In this document: piece by piece, positions 57,424-64,000 of the stretch
Layout of the letters: each line of letters starts with the position of its first letter
Position numbering within the stretch: the first letter of the stretch is position 1
Assembly (NCBI RefSeq): GCF_041379045.1
Contig: NZ_CP166871.1
Span: forward strand, 2,232,001 to 2,296,000
Direction: 5' to 3'
From: Thalassotalea ponticola
GTDB lineage: Bacteria > Pseudomonadota > Gammaproteobacteria > Enterobacterales > Alteromonadaceae
DNA: 64,000 nucleotides
Position numbers and translations under genes: made by a program
Notes under the pieces: model-generated
Databases searched by the model: none
What the model was told of the DNA's origin: nothing
What the model saw: only the letters and a program-made list of their open reading frames with translations

Positions 57424-57498
57424 TAATCCTGATTACTCATTAACCGCCAAGCGGTACAACAATAAGTGATGGTTACATTGCATTTGCAATATTGGCGC

Positions 57499-57861
57499 TT
57501 AAAACAAAAAGTTTTGCTTGGTTACCGCGACTCGAGCAGCAAGGACGACCCAGCCCATTGCTCCTAAGTAGCCGATGACTCGCATGGTGTTATTACGCGC
57601 CCATTTAAGTGCGTATAAGCCACAAAAAATATACGCCGCTACTGCAAATAACTTTTCCGTCATCCAGCTTACTTGGCCCGGATACAGTGACAGTTGAACC
57701 ATCATGACAACGCCAATAAGTAACAGTGCCGTATCAATTACGTGCGGTGTTATTTTCAACCAAGGTGACTTTAGCTTGTCAGATTTTGTCATACACAAGG
57801 CGAAGCGAAAGCTAAATAACGCGACGCTCAATGCGGCCAATGTCATATGTAAATGTAACAT
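57499..57861 (-). CDS. sirB2: SirB2 family membrane protein
   Basis: A 120-residue protein with about four membrane helices. The N-terminal LHMTLAALSVALFSFRF and WLKITPHVIDTALLLIGV match SirB2. Function is unknown. It lies 75 bp upstream of sirB1 on the same strand and is the first gene of the block. Confidence 0.85.
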   Translation of the reverse strand: MLHLHMTLAALSVALFSFRFALCMTKSDKLKSPWLKITPHVIDTALLLIGVVMMVQLSLYPGQVSWMTEKLFAVAAYIFCGLYALKWARNNTMRVIGYLGAMGWVVLAARVAVTKQNFLF

Positions 57862-58215
57862 GTAATAAATTTACTCCGAATCGAAAGCAACGATTAAAAA
57901 CTTGCCGCTAGAATAGCATAATCGCCGTCAGTTGTAATGTATTGACTGTTTTTTGCTTATCGCAGCTATAACTTTTACAGTTTATTCACTAAAACAATTA
58001 CAGAGCTTCGCTACGATCATATTTACATCGCTTTTTAGGCGATATTTAAACAATTTTTAACTTTGATTAAATATCACTCAAAGCCTTTAAGTGGCGGTTC
58101 TTATTGGTTTATCGGTTGTTGTAAAAGGTTAATACACAACATTATCCACAACTTGTGTGGAAAACTTCACAAGCGACAACTTTGTCGGATTTCTAAGCCG
58201 ATTTTGGCGAGTTTT
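57862..58215. other. AT-rich gap with two DnaA-box-like sequences
   Basis: No gene was found. TTATCCACA (58142-58150) and TGTGGAAAA (58156-58164) are DnaA-box-like sequences in inverted orientation, so TCCACA/TGTGGA can form a hairpin. The left half is notably AT-rich. The sirB2 promoter is expected here. Confidence 0.5.
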
Positions 58216-58255
58216 AATCATAAAAAAAGCGGCCTTAGCAGCTTTTTTTATGATT
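58216..58255. terminator. Terminator after sstT
   Basis: AATCATAAAAAAAGC and GCTTTTTTTATGATT form a 15-bp perfect stem with a ten-base loop. The stem ends 12 bp before the sstT stop. Confidence 0.88.
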
Positions 58256-58267
58256 CTTCATTATTTA

Positions 58268-59476
58268 TTAACTTTTGTCTTCAATATAATGCGATGCAGC
58301 GGCGGTAAAAACAACATCTGTTGAGCTGTTAAGGGCGGTTTCCGCTGAATCTTGAACAACACCGATAATAAAGCCGATCGCAACAACCTGCATCGCAACG
58401 TCATTGGGAATACCAAACAGGCCACATGCGAGAGGGATCAGTAACAAACTACCGCCAGCGACGCCAGACGCACCACAGGCTGAAATCGCTGCCACAACAC
58501 TGAGCAATAACGCCGAACCGAGATCGACTTCAATAGCCAAGGTGTGTGCCGCAGCTAATGATAATACGGTAATCGTAATTGCCGCCCCCGCCATATTAAT
58601 CGTCGCGCCAAGAGGTATCGACACCGAATAGGTATCTTCGTGCAAGTTAAGCTGACGACACAAGCGCATATTAACGGGAATATTGGCCGCCGAGCTGCGG
58701 GTGAAAAAGGCGGTTATGCCCGACTTGGCTAAACAGGTTAGTACCAGTGGATACGGATTTTTGCGGGTGATGATAAAGACGATCAACGGATTGACCAACA
58801 AAGCAATAATTAACATCGAGCCCAACAACACCAGCAGTAACTGCCCGTATTCATACAGTGCCGAAAAACCGGTAGTGGCTATGGTGTTGGCAACTAGACC
58901 AAAAATACCAATAGGCGCGAGGCGAATGACCACACGCACAACGGCAGATATCGCCTCGGCAATGTCTTGTATCACGGTTTTCGTTTTAGTACTCGCTTGT
59001 TTAAAGGCAAAACCTAAGCCCAGCGCCCATGCCAAAATGCCGATGAAGTTACCCGTTACAATCGCGTTTAATGGATTGTCCACCAATTTGTAGGCTAACG
59101 TAGTGAGTACCTGATTAAGCCCTTTCGGTGGATTCGCGTTGGCACTGGCCAGATCCAGCGACAAAGATGTCGGAAATAAAAAACTCATCGTTACCGCTGT
59201 GAATGCGGCGCATAAGGTACCGATTAAATACAGAAATATAATCGGCTTTAACTTGGCATCACTATCGAGCTTTTGATTGGCAATCGACGCAATGACAAGA
59301 ACGAACACTAACACCGGGGCTACCGCTTTTAAGCCATTGACGAATAGACCACCCAATATGGCAAAGTTTTTCGCGATATCAGGGGCAATTGTCGCTAGCA
59401 AGCTTGCCAAAAAAATAGCCACGATGATTTGCTTAACCAGACTGGCTTTAATCACCTTATTTAATAATTCTGTCAT
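58268..59476 (-). CDS. sstT: Serine/threonine:Na+ symporter SstT
   Basis: A 402-residue member of the dicarboxylate/amino acid:cation symporter family. The segments [30 protein letters not shown] and [18 protein letters not shown] match SstT nearly word for word. It imports serine and threonine with Na+. It is 14 bp downstream of tilS on the same strand, a close spacing that suggests co-transcription. Confidence 0.96.
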   Translation of the reverse strand: MTELLNKVIKASLVKQIIVAIFLASLLATIAPDIAKNFAILGGLFVNGLKAVAPVLVFVLVIASIANQKLDSDAKLKPIIFLYLIGTLCAAFTAVTMSFLFPTSLSLDLASANANPPKGLNQVLTTLAYKLVDNPLNAIVTGNFIGILAWALGLGFAFKQASTKTKTVIQDIAEAISAVVRVVIRLAPIGIFGLVANTIATTGFSALYEYGQLLLVLLGSMLIIALLVNPLIVFIITRKNPYPLVLTCLAKSGITAFFTRSSAANIPVNMRLCRQLNLHEDTYSVSIPLGATINMAGAAITITVLSLAAAHTLAIEVDLGSALLLSVVAAISACGASGVAGGSLLLIPLACGLFGIPNDVAMQVVAIGFIIGVVQDSAETALNSSTDVVFTAAASHYIEDKS

Positions 59477-59490
59477 TGATGTTAGTTCTC

Positions 59491-60894
59491 TTATTGTTTG
59501 TTATTGTGCCTGTAAATGCGCAGTGTATTGTGTTGGCTTTGCTCACTTTGATCAAGTGTTTGCAAGTAATCTTTATTGATAAACTGACCGACAACGGCGG
59601 CGAGCTGGTCATTGACACGCAGATAAATTTGTCGCTTGCGCAGCCAAGGCGCTATAGCTAACTCTTGATAGACTTTGTTCAGTTGTCGGCGCTTATCTCG
59701 AAACTGGGGCCATACTTTGTCATTGTGATAATGACAGTCCAATTGAATGTGCTGGCAGCCCATCGCAAGCGGTATATCAATGCCCCCGTCAGCGGCAGGC
59801 TTATCGTCGTTGGTCTTATTGACAAGGCATAGGTCAACATAGCCTAAGTTATCGGGCAGTTCTACTCGTTGCGGTAACTCAGCCACGGCAAGTAGGAATT
59901 GCCAATCACTCACATCGTTAAAGTGCTGAGTAATGACTAACTGGTTTTGATAACGACGAATGATCCCGCCGGCCAATTCGATTTTAGGTGTCGCATCTTG
60001 TTTTGCCAACACGCAGGTCTGATGAACCTGATTTAACTGTGCCTCAGACAGGGTAATCGACGCATAACGCTGACAATATTGGCGGATCAGGTGACGTTGT
60101 CGAGCGATAGAAAATTGCAAAAGCTCTGATATTAACAGACCGTCATTGGGCCCGAGTATGTGCTCAATATCTCGTTGACCGTATTCGTCGAGCAACGCTT
60201 GTGCTTCGGCTAAATGACGAGCGCTGCGTTGACTGCTGTTGAGTATGTGAGGCCAACGTCGCGTCAGCAAAGGCAATACGTTTTGGCGTAAAAAGTTGCG
60301 TTCAAATCGCTGATCTTGATTCGACTCATCATCGATCCACGCTAACTGATGGTATTTGGCATAGCATTCAATCTCTTGACGGCTAACCGTTAATAGTGGT
60401 CTGCCGATACGCTGCTGTTTTTCGCCGGTTCGCAATGTTCGCATCGCCGCAAGACCGGCGACTCCCGCACCGCGTTTTAATGCCAACAACATGGTTTCTA
60501 ACTGATCGTCTTGGTGATGGGCGGTTAAGATCACGGCATGCTCTGCGCTGTTGGTACTGAGTGCGTTATAACGCGCCTTGCGCGCACTAGCTTCAATGCC
60601 TAGACCGGCTTTGGCGTCCAGTTGAACTCTTACCGCGAGGTAATCAACACCGTAGCTATTTGCTTGTGTTTGGGTGAATTGTTGCCAGCTATCGGCGTTG
60701 TCACTCAATCCGTGATGTACGTGAATCGCCTTAAGTGAGCCGTTAATATGACCTGCATCTTGTAAATGAGCGGCGGCGTGTAATAGCGCTTGTGAGTCAC
60801 ACCCACCACTGTAGGCAATAACTAATGGCGTCGACAACAGGCTATGCTCAGCTAAAAAGCGCAATAGTGTTTGCTGTAAGTTAGTTACTGTCAT
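59491..60894 (-). CDS. tilS: tRNA(Ile)-lysidine synthase
   Basis: A 467-residue N-type ATP pyrophosphatase that modifies C34 of tRNA-Ile(CAU) to lysidine. The P-loop motif is SGGCDS (29-34). [13 protein letters not shown] and [11 protein letters not shown] are conserved. Two C-terminal domains follow, as in E. coli TilS. It lies downstream of accA on the same strand, separated by a terminator. Confidence 0.95.
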   Translation of the reverse strand: MTVTNLQQTLLRFLAEHSLLSTPLVIAYSGGCDSQALLHAAAHLQDAGHINGSLKAIHVHHGLSDNADSWQQFTQTQANSYGVDYLAVRVQLDAKAGLGIEASARKARYNALSTNSAEHAVILTAHHQDDQLETMLLALKRGAGVAGLAAMRTLRTGEKQQRIGRPLLTVSRQEIECYAKYHQLAWIDDESNQDQRFERNFLRQNVLPLLTRRWPHILNSSQRSARHLAEAQALLDEYGQRDIEHILGPNDGLLISELLQFSIARQRHLIRQYCQRYASITLSEAQLNQVHQTCVLAKQDATPKIELAGGIIRRYQNQLVITQHFNDVSDWQFLLAVAELPQRVELPDNLGYVDLCLVNKTNDDKPAADGGIDIPLAMGCQHIQLDCHYHNDKVWPQFRDKRRQLNKVYQELAIAPWLRKRQIYLRVNDQLAAVVGQFINKDYLQTLDQSEQSQHNTLRIYRHNNKQ

Positions 60895-61025
60895 TGCCGT
60901 CTACAATTTACCAATTTAAATCCACTGCTATCAAAATGAAATAAGCGCCACATAAGACGCTTATTTTTGCCAGTCACCGATGTTATCAGCTGATAATGAC
61001 TATCGCTGATCAAACCATAGACTGT

Positions 61026-61052
61026 GAAAAAGGGAAGCCATAGCTTCCCCTT
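61026..61052 (-). terminator. Terminator after accA
   Basis: GGGAAGC and GCTTCCC pair across a four-base loop, with an A5 run on the left that becomes a T-tract on the minus strand. Confidence 0.8.
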
Positions 61053-61061
61053 ACAACGAGT

Positions 61062-62018
61062 CTAACAGTAGCCGTAACTCATTAAACGCTGATAGCGATT
61101 TTCAATCAAATCATCTTTGTCGTGCGCTTCAATATCGCTTAAGTCTTTTTTAATAGCTTGCTTTAACGTATTGGCCATTAAATCGAAATCGCGATGTGCA
61201 CCGCCTAGTGGCTCCTCGATAATATTGTCGATTAAGCCAAGTTCTTTAATGCGATCAGCAGTAACGCCCATGGCTTCGGCAGCAAGAGGCGCTTTTTCCG
61301 CGGTTTTCCACAAAATAGACGCACACCCTTCTGGCGAGATCACCGAGTAGGTCGAGTATTGCAACATGTTTACGCGATCGCCAACACCAATAGCAAGCGC
61401 ACCGCCCGAACCACCTTCACCGATAACGGTACAAATAATAGGTACATTCAAGCGCGCCATCACTTTCAGGTTGCGGGCAATGGCTTCCGACTGCCCGCGC
61501 TCTTCAGCGCCGATGCCCGGATACGCACCCGGCGTGTCAATGAAGGTAATAATCGGCATGTTAAAACGCTCGGCCATTTCCATGATGCGAAGTGCTTTGC
61601 GATAGCCTTCTGGACGTGGCATGGCAAAATTGCGGCGTACTTTTTCCGCCGTAGCGCGGCCCTTTTGATGACCTATGACCACAACTGGACGGCCATCGAG
61701 GCGCGCCGTACCCGAGATTATTGCTTCGTCATTGGCATATGCGCGATCACCAGCAAGTTCATCAAAATCAGTAAACATGCGTTCGATGTAGTCTTGCGTA
61801 TATGGACGGCCGGGATGGCGCGCAATACGCGACACTTGCCACGGATCTAAATTGGCGAATACTTTTTGTGTTAATTCTTCGCTTTTATTGCGCAATTGTG
61901 CAATTTCAGACTCTAGATCTAAATCGAGCTCTTGCCCCTGATTGACTAATTGCAGTTCTTCTATTTTTGCTTCTAGTTCTGCAATAGGTTGCTCAAAATC
62001 CAAAAAATTGAGTGACAT
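61062..62018 (-). CDS. accA: Acetyl-CoA carboxylase carboxyltransferase subunit alpha
   Basis: A 318-residue subunit that transfers the carboxyl from biotin to acetyl-CoA with AccD. Segments [34 protein letters not shown] and [15 protein letters not shown] are diagnostic. The ATG at 62018 gives the family N-terminus and length; an upstream frame to 62084 is not credible. It follows dnaE as in E. coli. Confidence 0.97.
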   Translation of the reverse strand: MSLNFLDFEQPIAELEAKIEELQLVNQGQELDLDLESEIAQLRNKSEELTQKVFANLDPWQVSRIARHPGRPYTQDYIERMFTDFDELAGDRAYANDEAIISGTARLDGRPVVVIGHQKGRATAEKVRRNFAMPRPEGYRKALRIMEMAERFNMPIITFIDTPGAYPGIGAEERGQSEAIARNLKVMARLNVPIICTVIGEGGSGGALAIGVGDRVNMLQYSTYSVISPEGCASILWKTAEKAPLAAEAMGVTADRIKELGLIDNIIEEPLGGAHRDFDLMANTLKQAIKKDLSDIEAHDKDDLIENRYQRLMSYGYC

Positions 62019-62127
62019 AAATTGATTACCTAATATGTTATCTTCTGCCTTTGTCGCATGTAAGATGATGGCAACAGAGGTCATCCAAACCGCTTAAGCA
62101 AGCGATTTTACTAAACTTATTCTAATT

Positions 62128-64000
62128 TTAAAACTGCATGGCGACATTATCTTCGCCAAGTAAAAGTTTTAACTCATGTACTAGAGTGTCACTTGGGGTT
62201 ACTCGCCACAGTGTCCCTAGTTCAAGTTGTGCTGACACCTCTGGACGCTGATAAAACACCCTGAGTGGACACGTTCCCTCTTTGTAAGGTGTTAATATTT
62301 GTCGCAATTGACCCGTAAAGTCAACCGCCAGTGCAGCTTGCACTAAATTTAAATCGATTGATTTAATAAAATGTTCGCGCGCTTGGGTTATTGTCATTAC
62401 TTCTCGAGCCGTCATTGTAAGGCCTCCGGAGTAATCATCAAAGCTGACCTGTCCGCGACACACTAAAACACTGTCGTTTTTGAGTATCTCTTCATAGCGC
62501 TCAAAATCATCGGGAAACAATCGCACATCGATACGCGCACTTTTATCATCAAGGGTAACCAGTGCCCAGCGGCGTCCTTTTTTATTGACCAGCACGCGCA
62601 CGCCGATCACCAGCCCCGAAGCCGTGGCCACTTTATCTTTACCGCCTGGCTGTAAGTTAACTAAGCGCGGTGCCCCGTATTGCTTAATTTCGTCGAGGTA
62701 GCGATTAATTGGATGCCCGGTCAGGTAAAGTCCTAGGGTTTCGCGTTCACCGTCTAGCCACACCGCCTCTTCCCATGGAGCGACCTGCTTAAACGACTGA
62801 ATCGTGTCATCAACTTGTTCATTGATAAGGCCAAATAAATCATCCTGACCGATGGCTTGCGCTTTAGCGTGTTGATCGGCTGCTTTGATCGCCTCATCTA
62901 ATGTTGCCGCCATGGCGGCTCGATGCGGCCCCAATTTATCCATGGCTCCCGCTTTAATTAGCCGCTCAAGTACCCGTTTGTTGATTTTCTTTAAATTCAC
63001 TCTCGCGCAAAAATCAAACAGATCTCTAAATGGACCACCTTGCTGTCGCGCTTCAATAATCGCTTCAATAGGGCCTTCACCAACCCCTTTGATTGCGCCG
63101 ATACCGTAGACAATCTGGTTGTCATCGTTGACGGTAAATTTGTACAGACCCGAATTGACGTCGGGGGGCAACAAATCCAGGCCCATGTTGGCGCACTCGT
63201 CTACTAAGGTAACAATTTTGTCGGTGTTATCCATATCTGCAGACATAACCGCAGCCATAAATGGCGCCGGAAAGTGTGCTTTCATCCACAGAGTTTGATA
63301 AGACACCAAGGCGTAAGCCGCTGAGTGAGATTTGTTAAAACCATAGCCGGCAAACTTTTCAACCAAGTCGAAAATTTTCATCGCCAGCTCGCCATCTACA
63401 CCTTGAGATTCAGCGCCGTCTTTGAACACCGAACGCTGCTTGGCCATTTCCTCCGGCTTTTTCTTACCCATGGCTCGGCGCAACATGTCGGCACCACCCA
63501 ACGTATATCCTGCTAACACCTGAGCAATTTGCATGACCTGCTCCTGGTACAAGATAACCCCGTAGGTGGGTTCTAATATTGGTTGTAAGCTATCGTGTTG
63601 CCAGGTTTGATCTGGATAACTGATTTCCTCACGACCGTGCTTTCGATCGATAAAGTTATCAACCATCCCCGATTGCAAAGGCCCTGGACGAAACAGAGCA
63701 ACCAAGGCGATCATATCCTCAAAACAATCCGGTTTAAGGCGTTTGATCAAGTCTTTCATTCCGCGAGATTCAAGCTGGAATACGGCGGTTGTTTCAGCTC
63801 GTAACAGCATCTCGTAACTGGTGCTATCGTCTAGCGGAATAGCGGCGATATCAATGCCTTCTTTGCCCTCTTTCAGCAACTTCGCATCGGCCATTTCAAT
63901 GGCCCATTGCAATATCGTAAGGGTACGCAAACCGAGAAAGTCAAACTTAACTAAACCGGCTTCTTCGACGTCGTTTTTATCAAATTGGGTAACCGGATTG
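62128..64000 (-). CDS. dnaE: DNA polymerase III alpha subunit, C-terminal part (N-terminus outside window)
   Basis: The frame is open through the right edge, with 623 residues visible. The sequence [22 protein letters not shown] at the edge joins the palm/fingers. [35 protein letters not shown] and the C-terminal helix-hairpin-helix and OB domains ([14 protein letters not shown]) follow. It is the replicative polymerase. About the first half of the protein, including the PHP domain, lies beyond the window. accA follows 110 bp downstream. Confidence 0.96.
   Translation of the reverse strand, partial: NPVTQFDKNDVEEAGLVKFDFLGLRTLTILQWAIEMADAKLLKEGKEGIDIAAIPLDDSTSYEMLLRAETTAVFQLESRGMKDLIKRLKPDCFEDMIALVALFRPGPLQSGMVDNFIDRKHGREEISYPDQTWQHDSLQPILEPTYGVILYQEQVMQIAQVLAGYTLGGADMLRRAMGKKKPEEMAKQRSVFKDGAESQGVDGELAMKIFDLVEKFAGYGFNKSHSAAYALVSYQTLWMKAHFPAPFMAAVMSADMDNTDKIVTLVDECANMGLDLLPPDVNSGLYKFTVNDDNQIVYGIGAIKGVGEGPIEAIIEARQQGGPFRDLFDFCARVNLKKINKRVLERLIKAGAMDKLGPHRAAMAATLDEAIKAADQHAKAQAIGQDDLFGLINEQVDDTIQSFKQVAPWEEAVWLDGERETLGLYLTGHPINRYLDEIKQYGAPRLVNLQPGGKDKVATASGLVIGVRVLVNKKGRRWALVTLDDKSARIDVRLFPDDFERYEEILKNDSVLVCRGQVSFDDYSGGLTMTAREVMTITQAREHFIKSIDLNLVQAALAVDFTGQLRQILTPYKEGTCPLRVFYQRPEVSAQLELGTLWRVTPSDTLVHELKLLLGEDNVAMQF

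Noticed and set aside
57862..58215. Chromosomal replication origin
   Set aside because: Only two DnaA-box-like sites, and neither dnaA nor mnmG nor rpmH is adjacent.

Overview
The window is a stretch of chromosome from a marine-type gammaproteobacterium, most likely an Alteromonadales member (relatives of Thalassotalea, Colwellia or Pseudoalteromonas). This rests on the overall protein character, the E. coli-like gene blocks (ybgC-tolQRAB-pal-cpoB, ruvCAB, cmoAB, divergent fadR/nhaB, sbcDC, dnaE-accA-tilS), a rhombosortase, and a large secreted S8 protease. Base composition is moderate and most spacers are AT-rich. No phage, transposase, integrase, CRISPR array or rRNA was seen. The window cuts two genes: the S8 protease at the left edge (C-terminus missing) and dnaE at the right edge (N-terminus missing).

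Layout. 1-9.6 kb: secreted subtilase, persulfide-dioxygenase-like enzyme, two small membrane proteins (DUF2919, DUF599), an outer-membrane DUF5916 protein and an old yellow enzyme. 9.9-13.4 kb: RDD membrane protein, VWA protein and MoxR ATPase on the minus strand. 13.7-19.2 kb: cysK, a GNAT acetyltransferase, a lipoprotein-type gamma-glutamyltransferase, the tRNA modification enzyme TapT, a rhombosortase and a secreted unknown. 19.4-20.9 kb: a minus-strand array of six intact tRNA-Lys(UUU) genes interleaved with eight degenerate tRNA-Lys-derived units, read from a stringent-type promoter. 21.1-26.4 kb: the complete Tol-Pal envelope operon. 26.8-28.4 kb: an XdhC/MocA-type molybdenum cofactor pair behind an orphan terminator. 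28.5-35 kb: ruvCAB, aspS and cmoAB. 35-44.4 kb: ATP-grasp ligase, secreted unknown, M1 aminopeptidase, RNase T, peroxiredoxin, GrxD, FadR and NhaB.

44.6-47.3 kb is a small AT-rich accessory patch of five short genes (membrane, zinc-ribbon, TonB-C lipoprotein, DUF3885, DUF4242) whose spacers carry a repeated 14-bp motif, twice in one orientation on the left and twice inverted on the right. 47.9-64 kb returns to core genes: dsbB, sbcCD, an unknown, mgsA, kdsA with a DUF819 transporter and sirB1/sirB2, sstT, tilS, accA and dnaE.

Functionally this is mostly housekeeping: envelope integrity (Tol-Pal, kdsA), recombination and repair (ruvCAB, sbcCD, dnaE), translation and tRNA maturation (aspS, cmoAB, tilS, tapT, rnt, tRNA-Lys), redox (prx, grxD, dsbB, persulfide oxidation) and lipid control (fadR, accA). 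I saw no obvious defence or biosynthetic novelty. The most unusual structure is the tRNA-Lys array with its regular 95/107/206-bp units. Next are the motif-bracketed accessory patch and the possible small RNA in front of xdhC.
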